This document shows positions 16,567 to 26,221 of a DNA stretch of 64,000 bases, in pieces (positions within the stretch are counted from its first letter, which is position 1; each line of letters opens with the position of its first letter). The notes beneath the pieces are model-generated. The model worked only from the letters and a program-made list of their open reading frames with translations. It searched no databases and was not told the DNA's origin. The position numbers and the translations under genes were made by a program. Origin of the DNA: Nostoc sp. CHAB 5844 (lineage in GTDB: Bacteria > Cyanobacteriota > Cyanobacteriia > Cyanobacteriales > Nostocaceae); assembly GCF_020829595.1 (NCBI RefSeq), contig NZ_JAIVFW010000013.1, positions 1-64,000 of the forward strand, given 5' to 3'.

Positions 16567-17697
16567 TTATTTGGGAATTTCTTTCAGGGTTAGCCATTTT
16601 GCCAACCAACTTAACAGTTCTCGTTCGTTCATGCGCTGTTTTCGGGCAGATACTTTTAATACTGCATCCAGTTCTGCTGTACTTGTGCCTGTTTTTTCTT
16701 GCCAAACTTGCAACAGTGTTTGGCGTTCTAGCAGTGTTGTGCCTAATCCTAAAGCTTTTTGTAGTTGTAGTTGTTCTTCTTTACCCACCATTTCTACAAC
16801 AAAGTTGCTGGATTCGGCTTTTTCTAAAACTCCCGCCAGTGCTTGGATATATGCTTGGCTGTTGTCTATAACTGGTGTCTCTAAGGCTATTGGTTTACCA
16901 AAGCGCTGATTTTTTGCCCAAATTAAGACTAATAGTAAAACTCCTACTTGAACAAGTGCAGGTAACAGAGGTGTTTTCGCAAAATAGCTGAATAAGTCGC
17001 CTTCACCTTGACTTTGCCTAACATCAGCATCTTTATAACCGTGAATATATTCGTCTACAAATATTTTGTTGCCTTTTTGCTTGACTAAGCTGGCGAGATA
17101 TTGGAAGTTACTTAAATTATCTTGATAGGCGTTAGCAGCTAAATAACGAGTGCTAGAAAAAATTACTTTGCCTTTTTGATCTGTTTCTTCCCAAACCACA
17201 GCACCAAAGCGATCGCCTAATAAAGTTCGCTTCCAAGCTATACCACTTAACAGATCGCCAGAAAAAACTCGCAGCTTTTGTGCTTTTATGCTACGTCGGC
17301 GCGTAGCAATTTTAATATTACCAAAATCAGAATTTAGTAGCGAGTGAAAGTTAGCTTCAGTCACAGGTGTCTTAACACCTAAAATTATCAAAGTGTCGTC
17401 TTTTCCTAACCATTTGCGTTCTTCATAAGACAAAGACGGTTCTCTAGGGGAGCTACTAACTCGTAGTAGAGTAACTGGGGTTTTTTCTGCTTTAAAATCA
17501 TCAAGAGGTTTTTGCCAGCGCTGAATAGTTATACCTTGCTGTTGCATATAAGCATACCAAGCACCATAGCCATCGGCAGCGCGGCTGTAAGTAGAACCAG
17601 TGTAAATTTTGGTGTTAGGAGCAGCGAATAGGTTCAGTATAATGATTACACCAAGTGCGATCGCTCCTATCCAAGCAATGCGGTTTGAATTTGTCAT
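16567..17697 (-). CDS. DUF4350 domain membrane protein
   Basis: A 376-residue protein with an N-terminal membrane helix (residues 9-27, IAWIGAIALGVIIILNLFA) and a second helix at about 247-265 (LLPALVQVGVLLLVLIWA). Between them is an extracytoplasmic domain of the DUF4350 type, with RWQKPLDDF and EYIHGYKD segments. After helix 2 follows a cytoplasmic region RFGKPIALETPVIDNSQAYIQALAGVLEKA that is typical of the family. Such proteins are standard members of MoxR-DUF58-DUF4129 modules. The exact role is unknown. Confidence 0.85.
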   Translation of the reverse strand: MTNSNRIAWIGAIALGVIIILNLFAAPNTKIYTGSTYSRAADGYGAWYAYMQQQGITIQRWQKPLDDFKAEKTPVTLLRVSSSPREPSLSYEERKWLGKDDTLIILGVKTPVTEANFHSLLNSDFGNIKIATRRRSIKAQKLRVFSGDLLSGIAWKRTLLGDRFGAVVWEETDQKGKVIFSSTRYLAANAYQDNLSNFQYLASLVKQKGNKIFVDEYIHGYKDADVRQSQGEGDLFSYFAKTPLLPALVQVGVLLLVLIWAKNQRFGKPIALETPVIDNSQAYIQALAGVLEKAESSNFVVEMVGKEEQLQLQKALGLGTTLLERQTLLQVWQEKTGTSTAELDAVLKVSARKQRMNERELLSWLAKWLTLKEIPK

Positions 17698-17780
17698 TTG
17701 TCATTTGTCACTTGTCATTTATCAAAAGGCTAAATGTTGAAATTTCACACTTCACACTTCATACTTCACACTTCACACTT
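17695..17780. repeat. Heptad arrays between DUF4350 and DUF4129 genes
   Basis: Units tttgtca/cttgtca (17695-17722), then a short unique piece, then ttcacac/ttcatac units (17743-17779). The second array includes the end of the DUF4129 gene: its last codons (Lys-Cys-Glu-Val-stop) are repeat sequence. Confidence 0.75.
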
Positions 17781-18383
17781 CCCAGTAATTTCTTGGTAGG
17801 CTTGCTGACATTGTTGATAATTTTCGGGCAAAATCTCAGCACTGCTAAAACATAATTGCTCGTGAATAGTAATTAAAGTTTCATAAGGCTGTACTGGGGT
17901 GACATTTGAGCGGAGTAATTTTAAATACTCGCCGTCTGTGCGGCTGAATTTGTGAGGGATGAGCTTAGTATCATGCAGGTGTTGTAAGATTGCCATGTAA
18001 AGACAACGACAAGCTTCACGGTAGTTACCCTGGTGGTAAAATGATTGCGATCGCTCTAGCCACAGTGCTACAGATAAATCATTAGCGCGATTTTTCGCCA
18101 CAGCATCAGACGCATCTTTGCCGCCAGATAACCAAGAATATATGTAGGGACTGAATTCTTGCCACAAGCGCCAAACCACAAAAGCCAAAAATAACGCAAG
18201 TATCAGCCAAAACAACAACTTCAGCAAATTACTCAACCACGGACTAATATTCCATCCTGGAGACAAGCGCGGTAAAGAATTCTGAAAGCGGTCAAGCTGG
18301 TATTCTATCCATTCGCCGATTTGTTGCTGGAATTGAGACAACTGCCAACTCCAGCTAGTTTTTTCAAAGGTATCAGTAGACAT
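17766..18383 (-). CDS. DUF4129 domain membrane protein
   Basis: A 205-residue protein with one strong membrane helix (about residues 52-73, LLKLLFWLILALFLAFVVWRLW). A DUF4129 cytoplasmic domain follows: SLWLERSQSFYHQGNYREACRCLYMAILQHLHDTKLIP then RTDGEYLKLL. This is the domain often fused to transglutaminases in MoxR modules. I start at the ATG at 18383 (MSTDTFEKTSWSWQL), 8 bp after the DUF2243 stop; the longer frame overlaps that gene. The C-terminal KCEV is encoded by a heptad repeat, so the original C-terminus may have been replaced. Confidence 0.85.
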   Translation of the reverse strand: MSTDTFEKTSWSWQLSQFQQQIGEWIEYQLDRFQNSLPRLSPGWNISPWLSNLLKLLFWLILALFLAFVVWRLWQEFSPYIYSWLSGGKDASDAVAKNRANDLSVALWLERSQSFYHQGNYREACRCLYMAILQHLHDTKLIPHKFSRTDGEYLKLLRSNVTPVQPYETLITIHEQLCFSSAEILPENYQQCQQAYQEITGKCEV

Positions 18384-18391
18384 AAAGGGAG

Positions 18392-18880
18392 CTATTTTTT
18401 GCTCTTTTGTAGCATTATCCAGCCAACTAAAACAAGCAGCGCCCCAAATACAAGAAAACCTAAATCCCAAGCTAACTGATTTGTCCCCGGCTTTACATGA
18501 TGGATACCTAGAATTTGGTGGTCAATGATGCCTTCAACTACGTCAAATAATCCAGCACCGATGAGTATAGAGCCAAAAAAGGTTTCCCCTGACCAATCAA
18601 CATTGTCGCGATCGCCAGCACGCCACAAAAGAATGATTCCTGTCACAGTCAATATAAAGTCTAAGGCATGAAATAATCCATCCCAAACCATGTTTAAATC
18701 TATATTTGAATTGTTATTCAAAGGTTTAACACTACTGAGCATATGATGCCATTGCAGAATTTGGTGCAGCAAAATTCCGTCAATAAAGCCACTTAAACCC
18801 AGTCCTAAAATAATTCCAGCCACAATCACTGGTCTTTGTTGATGCACAATTTCACTCTTAGTCACAATTATTAACCTCAC
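18392..18880 (-). CDS. DUF2243 membrane protein
   Basis: A 162-residue, four-helix membrane protein of the DUF2243 family. The diagnostic GLSGFIDGILLHQILQWHHMLS and its internal echo FDVVEGIIDHQILGIHHVKPG show an internal duplication with conserved Asp/Glu and His residues in the membrane, suggesting a metal or haem site. The function is unknown. It is the first gene of the - strand operon leading to the MoxR module, but DUF2243 is not a standard member of such modules, so the link may be positional only. Confidence 0.85.
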   Translation of the reverse strand: MRLIIVTKSEIVHQQRPVIVAGIILGLGLSGFIDGILLHQILQWHHMLSSVKPLNNNSNIDLNMVWDGLFHALDFILTVTGIILLWRAGDRDNVDWSGETFFGSILIGAGLFDVVEGIIDHQILGIHHVKPGTNQLAWDLGFLVFGALLVLVGWIMLQKSKK

Positions 18881-19528
18881 ATAAGTTTCATTATCACAAT
18901 AAATTTTTTATGTAAAAGATATCTTCTATCTTTTGGTATTACCTAAGCTTTCAACTTTTTTAGTATTTTTATTTGCAGAGTATTAAGTGGGTAAACATAA
19001 TTAAATATAAGATGTCATTGCGTTCGCGTAGCGTCTCGCCCAGAAGAGGAACGACGACGCAATCGCAGTCTTTGAGATTGCTACCCTACCCTTCGGGAAC
19101 GCCTGACGGCGAACGGGAAGCCACTCTGTGTCTACGTTCCTCGCGGCAGACGAAATATATTATATTTATTCACGTCCATCTACTTAAGTAATTCTTAAAT
19201 ATAAGATTTATCAATTTTATTTTTTAAAATTTTTCAGCAAGCAGAAGCACAAAATTTTACGCTCCTGTTTTTTAGGTAGGATTTGGTTTACTTTTTAAGT
19301 AAAATCACTGGTATCACATCAATAATATGTTTAGTTTGTGTAATTACTGAATATTTGATAATGCTAACTCGAAAATAAGCATACTAAATAGATAAATTAT
19401 TTCATTATTTGTACTGAATAAACTGAGAATTTAAGAAATTTATTACCTAATAATACTGTTATTGATTAGCCTCAATTGACCCTAAAATTGACTGAGTTAA
19501 ACCTGTTGATATATTTACAGTTACCGGT
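18881..19528. other. Spacer with a GC-rich palindromic repeat
   Basis: The region between the divergent DUF2243 and LemA genes is AT-rich except for 19017-19157, a GC-rich composite repeat. In that block, attgcgttcgcgtagcg at the left pairs with part of gacgacgcaat, followed by segments cccttcgggaacgcctgacg and gttcctcgcggcagacg. An open frame over it is an artefact. No RNA gene is recognised. Confidence 0.5.
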
Positions 19529-20101
19529 ATGTCTATTTCACCAGCTTTAGTATTATTTATTATTTGGCTGATAATTACCTTTATATTTGCCAATCTATAC
19601 AATAGTTTAATTAAAAGAAAAAATCAGGTTGATTATGCCTTCTCGACAATTGATGTCTTGCTGCAAAAAAGATGGGATTTGATACCTAATCTTGTAGCGG
19701 TTGCAGAAAAATATATGCAATTTGAGCAGAAAACTTTAACAGAAATTGCGAAACTCAGAACTAGAGTCATATCAGAACGAGTAAGTGAAAGTACAAGAGT
19801 TGCGATCGAAGATCAAATATCTAGAAATTTGGACAATATCATAGTTGCAGTAGAAGCATATCCAGAACTCAAAACTAACGAGCATTTTATTCAGTTGCAG
19901 TATTCACTTAATGAAATCGAAGAACAGATTTCAGCAGCTAGAAGATTTTATAACAGTGCGGTTACTGAATATAACAATATTATAGAAATGTTTCCGACAA
20001 ACTTTTTAGCATCTTGGATGAACTATCAGTCAAAAGTACAATTCCAAGCATCTCCACAAGAAAGACAAAATGTGAATGTTAGGAATCTCTTTAATCAATA
20101 A
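19529..20101 (+). CDS. LemA family protein
   Basis: A 190-residue LemA-type protein. It has an N-terminal membrane helix (residues 5-24, PALVLFIIWLIITFIFANLY), then the LemA signature LIKRKNQVDYAFSTIDVLLQKRWDLIPNLVAVAEKY, then a long helical domain with LNEIEEQISAARRFYNSAVTEYNNIIEMFPTNFLA. The family's function is poorly known; the protein is anchored with the helical part outside or at the membrane surface. The next gene encodes a DUF3137 protein, a recurrent neighbour of LemA, so the two probably act together. Confidence 0.93.
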   Translation: MSISPALVLFIIWLIITFIFANLYNSLIKRKNQVDYAFSTIDVLLQKRWDLIPNLVAVAEKYMQFEQKTLTEIAKLRTRVISERVSESTRVAIEDQISRNLDNIIVAVEAYPELKTNEHFIQLQYSLNEIEEQISAARRFYNSAVTEYNNIIEMFPTNFLASWMNYQSKVQFQASPQERQNVNVRNLFNQ

Positions 20102-20139
20102 ACCATAGTGTGATTTATTAAATTTTATAGGAAAGTTTC

Positions 20140-22059
20140 ATGCCGACTGATTTAGCACTATTACAATCAGGCTTGAAAGCTCTCAAACAAGGGCATTATT
20201 CAGAAGCAGTCAGTTTGTTAGAAAATTTTTGTCAAATCTACGAAACAATTCCTGATAAGAGATTTAAGGAATTTTTTGAGGCACAAGCAGCTTTAGTGAA
20301 AGCATATCACTTTACTGGAAAGCATCAAGAAGCACGTTTACGCTGTCAAAAACTAGCAGAAAGTAACAATCCTCAAGTTCAGGCTTGGGCGCAGCGAATT
20401 CTTCAATCTTTACCTGCTGAATCTCCAGTCGCAACTCCAGCCATTACCAATCGAACACTGTTAACATCTGAACAAGCAGCAGAATTACTCGCAAAAGGAA
20501 ATAAAGCGCTAAAATTTCGTCGCTATGCTGAAGCTGTTCAAGCCCTAGAGGAGTTCTGTCAAGGAACTGATGCAGGAGTAAAAGATTATGAGCAAGCGCA
20601 GATGTGGCTAGTTAAAGCTTATAAAGGAAATGAACAATTAGAAAAAGCGATCGCACTTTGTCAACAACTTACTCATAGTAAGCAAGAAGTAACACAGATT
20701 TGGGCGCGGCAAATTCTTTTAGCTTTATCACCAGCGAATTCAGTTTCTTCTCCAGCATCATCAGAAACTACTTCAGAATCAACTTCTCAACCACAGTCTC
20801 AAACCATGCAGCCAGAAGAAAAAGCTGTTCCTATCAAAATGAGAATGAGAAGTTTAAATGAGTTCAAAACATTCTGTCAAAATAATTTGTTAGATGATTT
20901 AAAAGAATTTGAAGGAGTTAGGAAACAATCCACCATATCAGTTTTGTTAGTTAGTAGTGTTATATTTATAATATTTTGCCTTCTACTCAAGTTCTTTCCT
21001 ATAGAATATATTATTTTTTGTTTTGTTCATAAAATTACTCTACCTTACTTTGTAATATTTTTATTTTTATTAGGATTTTTAGCTTGTTTATGGGGCTGGA
21101 TTGCTTTTTATACTTCTGCCACAGAAACCTATACTAATGGGTTTAAATCAAGAATTATCCAAAAGATTTTTGATTTTATTAATGTCAATCAAAATCTAAG
21201 TTATTCTAGTTACGCTTCAGAAGCTGATAATAGATATACAATGTCTGCTTTCGTTCATAGCCAGATTTTTCAAACTTTGTTAAAACCCAATAAAATTCAA
21301 CAAAACGACTGTATTTTTGGCAAAGTTGATGAAACACCTATCTTTTTTTCTGAAATTTGTGCAGAAGTAGAATTACAACATCATTGGATAAAATATTTGA
21401 GTTTTTCTCATCATTTAAAAATGTTACGTTCCCTGATGATTCCTCCATTTATCATTAGAATGATTTTTGGATTTTTACTGCCACTATATTCAATATTATT
21501 GATAATTAAACTTATCAAAAGTATTCCTTATATTACTAGTAGAATAGTGCGAGGTACAAGAATAAGTTATAGGCATTTCCAAGAAGAAGTTTTAAATAAC
21601 GAAGTTTCGAGAAATACTATATTTAAAGGATTATTTTTTCAAGCTGAATTTAATAAAAAGATTAACGGTAAAACTATAGTGTTACCAAATTTAGTAAATA
21701 CAAATATTAATGCATTAAGTAATAGAAAAGAAAAATCAATTAAACTAGAAGACCCTGAATTTGCTAAATTTTTTACAGTTTACGGAGACGATCAAGTTGA
21801 AGCGAGGTATGTTTTGTCTACGAATTTGATGACAAAGCTAGTTCAATTTAGGAAAAAAGCCAGAAAAAATATTTATGTGTCATTTGTCAAAAATATGATT
21901 TACATAGCTATTGAGTATCCAGATGATATTTTTGAGCCTAAACTGTTTAAAACAATATTAAGCTTCGCCCCGATGCGAGAATATTTTGAAAATATACATC
22001 TTATGCTGGACATTGTTGAAGATTTGAATCTTAACAGATATATTTGGGGAAAAAATTAA
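20140..22059 (+). CDS. TPR-DUF3137 membrane protein
   Basis: A 639-residue, two-part protein. Residues 1-200 hold two similar tetratricopeptide-like units (LQSGLKALKQGHYSEAVSLLENFCQ and LAKGNKALKFRRYAEAVQALEEFCQ), followed by a Ser/Gln-rich linker. From about 240 on comes a DUF3137 domain: two membrane helices (about 268-290 and 296-325), then EVELQHHWIK, a further hydrophobic hairpin (about 430-460), and FKGLFFQAEFNKKINGKTIVLPN with VYGDDQVEARYVLS. Thirty-eight bp separate it from lemA. The DNA is notably AT-rich. The TPR fusion suggests that it docks a partner protein. Confidence 0.82.
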   Translation: MPTDLALLQSGLKALKQGHYSEAVSLLENFCQIYETIPDKRFKEFFEAQAALVKAYHFTGKHQEARLRCQKLAESNNPQVQAWAQRILQSLPAESPVATPAITNRTLLTSEQAAELLAKGNKALKFRRYAEAVQALEEFCQGTDAGVKDYEQAQMWLVKAYKGNEQLEKAIALCQQLTHSKQEVTQIWARQILLALSPANSVSSPASSETTSESTSQPQSQTMQPEEKAVPIKMRMRSLNEFKTFCQNNLLDDLKEFEGVRKQSTISVLLVSSVIFIIFCLLLKFFPIEYIIFCFVHKITLPYFVIFLFLLGFLACLWGWIAFYTSATETYTNGFKSRIIQKIFDFINVNQNLSYSSYASEADNRYTMSAFVHSQIFQTLLKPNKIQQNDCIFGKVDETPIFFSEICAEVELQHHWIKYLSFSHHLKMLRSLMIPPFIIRMIFGFLLPLYSILLIIKLIKSIPYITSRIVRGTRISYRHFQEEVLNNEVSRNTIFKGLFFQAEFNKKINGKTIVLPNLVNTNINALSNRKEKSIKLEDPEFAKFFTVYGDDQVEARYVLSTNLMTKLVQFRKKARKNIYVSFVKNMIYIAIEYPDDIFEPKLFKTILSFAPMREYFENIHLMLDIVEDLNLNRYIWGKN

Positions 22060-22437
22060 CAGCGATATAGTTTAAGTCAAGATGACTGTAAGGCTGCGAT
22101 CGCGTAGATTTATCTCCATTAAATAATTTTAGGTGATGAGACAGGCGCGATCGCCCGACAATAAAGCAATTCTGGGAGACAATGCACCTCATTATTTGTC
22201 ATATCGTAGTTTCATTACTCAATAACTTTAGTTAACTATCTTGTGTAAAATACATCTCTCAGCTTAACCTGAATATTACTGCTTAAGTAGCAAAATTTGG
22301 TCATTAATTGCCGATTTTATGTAGAAAATACGTAAATAATCTAGCAATTAACAGCTTGCTTTTTAAACTGCACCGAACTTCGTGAATAACAAAGTCGGGG
22401 ATTTGAGCCTATCAATAATTACGAATTTATTCAGGGT
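22060..22437. other. Spacer before the TPS gene
   Basis: No gene is visible. It has HIP1 sites near 22097 and 22147 and a short segment accgaacttcgtgaataacaaagtcgggga at about 22372-22400 related to the agtcgggg hairpins seen at 51074. It presumably holds the promoter of the exoprotein gene. Confidence 0.4.
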
Positions 22438-25400
22438 ATGAGAGAGAAAACTATCAAGATGACTCAAAGCTGTTACTTATCAAATCTCCATCTGATTCTA
22501 GCTTTGAGTAGCGCCATAATTACTACCTCTGCAAACAATGTTCAAGCGCAAAACATCACCATAGATGGTACTCTCAGCCCTGCACAAACCTTAAACGGCC
22601 CAACATACACAATTCCGCAGTCAGTTGGGCAAACGGTAGGTAGTAATTTATTTCACAGCTTTGGTCAGTTCAGCTTAAATGGAAATGAGGCTGCTGTTTT
22701 TCAAAGTGCTACCAATATCAGAAACATCTTTTCGCGCGTCACAGGTGGTTCTCCTTCGCTCATTAATGGTCTAATTTTTACGCAAAGCGCCAACGTAAAT
22801 TTATTCTTCATCAATCCCAGTGGTATTGTATTTAGCTCCAACGCGCGGTTAAATGTGGGAGGAGCAACGAGAGGCTCATTTGTCGCCACTACAGCAGATG
22901 CGTTCGTATGGTCTAATGGCAGTCAATTTAGTGCTACAAATCCTGGTGGGACAAATAGCTTGCTAACAATTGTCGGCGACCCCAGTGGATTTTTATTTAA
23001 CAGCAGACCACCACAACCAATACAGATTTTTGGTAGTCAACAGAGAGTATTTGAAGGTCAAAGTTTTCTGTTGTTAGGAGGAAATGTCAGCTTGAGCAAC
23101 AGTAATTTATTTGTTAATCGTGCAGAAGAAGGTGGAAGAATTGAAATTGCAGGAGTGGCAGAAGCCGGAACAGTAGGGTTAGCTACTAACGGCAATATTT
23201 TGAGTTTTAACTTCCCTGAGAATTTAGCACTGGCAGATGTGTCACTTACAAATGGGAGCCTTTTAAATACTCTTGCTGGTAATGGAGGTAGTGTTGCCAT
23301 TAATGCTCGCAATGCAGATATTACAGCCAGTGGAGTATTAGCAGGAATAGCTTCAGGATTTAGAAATGTTAACAGCCAAGCAGGAGATATTACTGTTAAT
23401 GCCACAGGTGCAGTCAAAATAGATCAGTTGAGTGCCATTCAAAATGTTGTGGCTCCTAATGCTCAAGGTAATGCTGGGAATATCAGAATCACTACAGACT
23501 CACTCACGCTCGATAATGGCGCTCAACTTATTGCTTCAACCCGTGGAAAGGGAGATGCAGGCAGTGTAATTATTGATGCCCAACGTATATTGTTTGATAG
23601 AACTAGTGTTGCTGGCAGTACGGTGGAACAAGGAGCAGAAGGCCATGGTGGTGACATTCGGATTATCACAGACTCACTCAACGTTACTCGTGGCGCTCAA
23701 ATTAATGCCTCAACTCGTGGTAAAGGCAGTGCAGGTAGTGTAATTATTAATGCCCAACAGATTAGATTTGATGGCACAAGTAGTAATGGTAACTTTAGAA
23801 GCACTGCTTTTAGCAATGTACAATTAGGAGCAGAAGGTAATGGTGGAGACATCAGGATTACCACAAACCTACTTGCACTTACTAATGGCGCTCAACTTAC
23901 TGCGGCAACTGGTGGAAAGGGAAATGCAGGTAGTGTAATTATTGATGCTCAACAAATATTAGTAGATAGAAGTAGTCTTGTCAGTGCAGCAGAACTACGA
24001 GCAGAAGGAAATGCTGGCAATGTTCGCATTACAACAGACTCACTCACCCTTACTAATATCGCTGCAATCAATGTCTCAACTAATGGAAAAGGAGATGCAG
24101 GCAGTGTAATTATCGATGCTAAACAGGTCAGCTTTGATGGCATTAGTGGTGCTATCAGTACAGTATCACGAGAAGCAGACGGCAATGGTGGTGACGTTCG
24201 CATAACGACAAACTCTCTCATTGTGAGTAATGGTTCTGGACTCAGTGCTGCAACCCTTGGAAAAGGAGATGCAGGGAGTGTAATTATTGATGCCCAACAA
24301 GTATTGTTTGATGGCACAAGCAGTGATGGTATTTTCAACAGTTCTGCTTTCAGTGCAGTAGAACCAGGAGCCGAAGGTAATGGTGGAGATATCAAGATTA
24401 CTACAAATTCACTTACCGTTACTAATAGCGCTCAACTCGTTGCATTAACCCGTGGAAAAGGAAATGCAGGGAGTGTAATTATTGATGCTAAACAGGTATT
24501 ATTTGATGGTTTGGTTACGAATGGTATTTTTGCAAGCACCGCTTTCAGCACAGTAGAACCAGGAGCAGTAGGTAATGGCGGTGATATTAGAATTACCACA
24601 GATTCACTCGTCCTGACTAATCGTGCTGTACTCAATGCCGCAAACCGTGGTGGAAAGGGAAATGCAGGCAGTGTGATTATTAATGGCCAACAGGTATTGT
24701 TTGATAGAAGCGCAGCTGTTAGCGCGATAGGAGCAGGTGCAGAAGGCAACGGTGGAGACATTCGCATTACCACAGATTCACTCATTCTCACTAATGGATC
24801 TCAACTACAAGCCTCCACTGCTGGACAAGGAAATGCAGGTAATGTGAACATTACGGCTTTTGAAGCAGTTAGTATTTCTGGAACCAATCCCATTAGCAAA
24901 TTTCCAAGTGCATTATTTACATCTACTAGTACACGTCAGGGTGGTGATATCACAGTTAATACCAATTTATTCCGCTTGTCTGATAGTGCTGTGTTGGATG
25001 CGCGAACCTTTAATGATGGTAATAGTGGAAATATTACAGTTAATGCAAATACTGTTGAAGTTCTCAATGGTGGTCAACTCATCAGTACGACATCTGGCAG
25101 GGGAAGTGCAGGTAAAATAACAGTCAATGCTACAGAAAGAGCCATTTTTAATGGTATTGATGCAAACTTCAATGACAGGGTGGCTCGATTTGGCACAGTT
25201 GGTAATGTTGATGCGGCTAGTGGTTTGTTTGTCCGGTCTGATGGTTTAGGTGATGCAGGAGATATTGAAGTTAACTCACCTTTGGTACTTTTAGATAATG
25301 GAGCCAGATTTATTGCTGAATCTCGTTCTGTGAATGGTGGTGACATTTCGGTGAACGCTGGAACTGCGCTACTATTACGTCGTGGTAGTCAAATATCTAC

Positions 25401-26037
25401 AACTGCTGGCACTGCCCAAGCTGGCGGTAATGGTGGTAATATCAACATCAATGCAGGTTTCCTGATCGCTGTACCGGATGAGAACAGCAACATTACTGCC
25501 AATGCTTTTTCAGGTACAGGTGGTCGAGTCCAGATTAATACTCAAGGTATTTTTGGTATCGCACCTCGCCTTAATGAAAGTATTAATACCAGTGATATTA
25601 CTGCCAGTTCTGCAACGGGAATTAATGGCGAAATTATTATCAACAGACCGAATGTTGACCCCACTCAGGGTTTAACTGAATTGTCTGCAAATACTGTCGA
25701 TACAGCTAGTTTGGTTGATTCTGGTTGTGCAGCTTTTGATGATAAAACAGGTAGCCAATTTACTGTGACGGGACGTGGTGGTTTACCTGCAAGTCCTGAC
25801 GAAGCTTTCAGTGGTGATGCAGTGTGGTCTGATACGCGTTTAACTGTGGCAGCAAAACCACGAAATAATTCAGTTAGTCGTGTTACTGTACCTCAAAAGT
25901 CTGCCAATGTTGTTTCTATTGTCCCTGCTACTGGTTGGGTGTTTAATAATAAAGGAGAAGTGACACTAGTTAGTCAAGTTGCTAAAACAGATGCTTACAG
26001 TGTTGGTTCTAATCATGTTGCTTGCGTTAAACCTTAG
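22438..26037 (+). CDS. TPS-type filamentous haemagglutinin-like exoprotein
   Basis: A 1199-residue secreted beta-helix protein of two-partner secretion systems. A signal peptide (cut probably after NNVQAQ, about residue 38) is followed by the TPS secretion domain, residues about 39-280, with NLFHSFGQFSLNGNEAAVFQ and NVNLFFINPSGIVF. The central part has about eight degenerate repeats of roughly 65 residues, each with a GNGGDIRITTDSL strand pair and GKGNAGSVIIDAQ. The C-terminal module (LVDSGCAAFDDKTGSQF ... GDAVWSD) with a conserved cysteine is typical of cyanobacterial members, which often co-occur with CHAT and DUF928 genes. The TpsB transporter is not in the window. Confidence 0.9.
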   Translation: MREKTIKMTQSCYLSNLHLILALSSAIITTSANNVQAQNITIDGTLSPAQTLNGPTYTIPQSVGQTVGSNLFHSFGQFSLNGNEAAVFQSATNIRNIFSRVTGGSPSLINGLIFTQSANVNLFFINPSGIVFSSNARLNVGGATRGSFVATTADAFVWSNGSQFSATNPGGTNSLLTIVGDPSGFLFNSRPPQPIQIFGSQQRVFEGQSFLLLGGNVSLSNSNLFVNRAEEGGRIEIAGVAEAGTVGLATNGNILSFNFPENLALADVSLTNGSLLNTLAGNGGSVAINARNADITASGVLAGIASGFRNVNSQAGDITVNATGAVKIDQLSAIQNVVAPNAQGNAGNIRITTDSLTLDNGAQLIASTRGKGDAGSVIIDAQRILFDRTSVAGSTVEQGAEGHGGDIRIITDSLNVTRGAQINASTRGKGSAGSVIINAQQIRFDGTSSNGNFRSTAFSNVQLGAEGNGGDIRITTNLLALTNGAQLTAATGGKGNAGSVIIDAQQILVDRSSLVSAAELRAEGNAGNVRITTDSLTLTNIAAINVSTNGKGDAGSVIIDAKQVSFDGISGAISTVSREADGNGGDVRITTNSLIVSNGSGLSAATLGKGDAGSVIIDAQQVLFDGTSSDGIFNSSAFSAVEPGAEGNGGDIKITTNSLTVTNSAQLVALTRGKGNAGSVIIDAKQVLFDGLVTNGIFASTAFSTVEPGAVGNGGDIRITTDSLVLTNRAVLNAANRGGKGNAGSVIINGQQVLFDRSAAVSAIGAGAEGNGGDIRITTDSLILTNGSQLQASTAGQGNAGNVNITAFEAVSISGTNPISKFPSALFTSTSTRQGGDITVNTNLFRLSDSAVLDARTFNDGNSGNITVNANTVEVLNGGQLISTTSGRGSAGKITVNATERAIFNGIDANFNDRVARFGTVGNVDAASGLFVRSDGLGDAGDIEVNSPLVLLDNGARFIAESRSVNGGDISVNAGTALLLRRGSQISTTAGTAQAGGNGGNININAGFLIAVPDENSNITANAFSGTGGRVQINTQGIFGIAPRLNESINTSDITASSATGINGEIIINRPNVDPTQGLTELSANTVDTASLVDSGCAAFDDKTGSQFTVTGRGGLPASPDEAFSGDAVWSDTRLTVAAKPRNNSVSRVTVPQKSANVVSIVPATGWVFNNKGEVTLVSQVAKTDAYSVGSNHVACVKP

Positions 26038-26047
26038 AGGTTGTTTG

Positions 26048-26167
26048 AAAAGTATTTGGCTGTGATTTTAGGCACTCATCGATCCCCCCTAGCCCCCCTT
26101 CAAAAGGGGGGAACCGGAATCAAAGTCCCCCTTAAAAAGGGGGATTTAGGGGGATCTAAAAGTATTT
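26048..26167. mobile_element. MITE-like element with flanking 10-bp direct repeat
   Basis: The element 26081-26157 begins gatccccc and ends gggggatct, with inner hairpins (ccccccttcaaaagggggg and cccccttaaaaaggggg). The 10-mer aaaagtattt occurs on both sides, at 26048-26057 and 26158-26167, like a target-site duplication or deletion footprint. There is no coding capacity. Confidence 0.5.
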
Positions 26168-26221
26168 CATACATTACTAAGAACTTTTAAAACGTCCTTT
26201 TATGCCCTAAACAATAAATCA

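Noticed and set aside
18973-19191. A 72-codon open frame
   Set aside because: It runs through a GC-rich palindromic repeat; the arginine- and serine-rich product is a repeat artefact.
23058-25346. Long minus-strand frames within the TPS gene
   Set aside because: They are antisense shadows of the repetitive beta-helix coding sequence.
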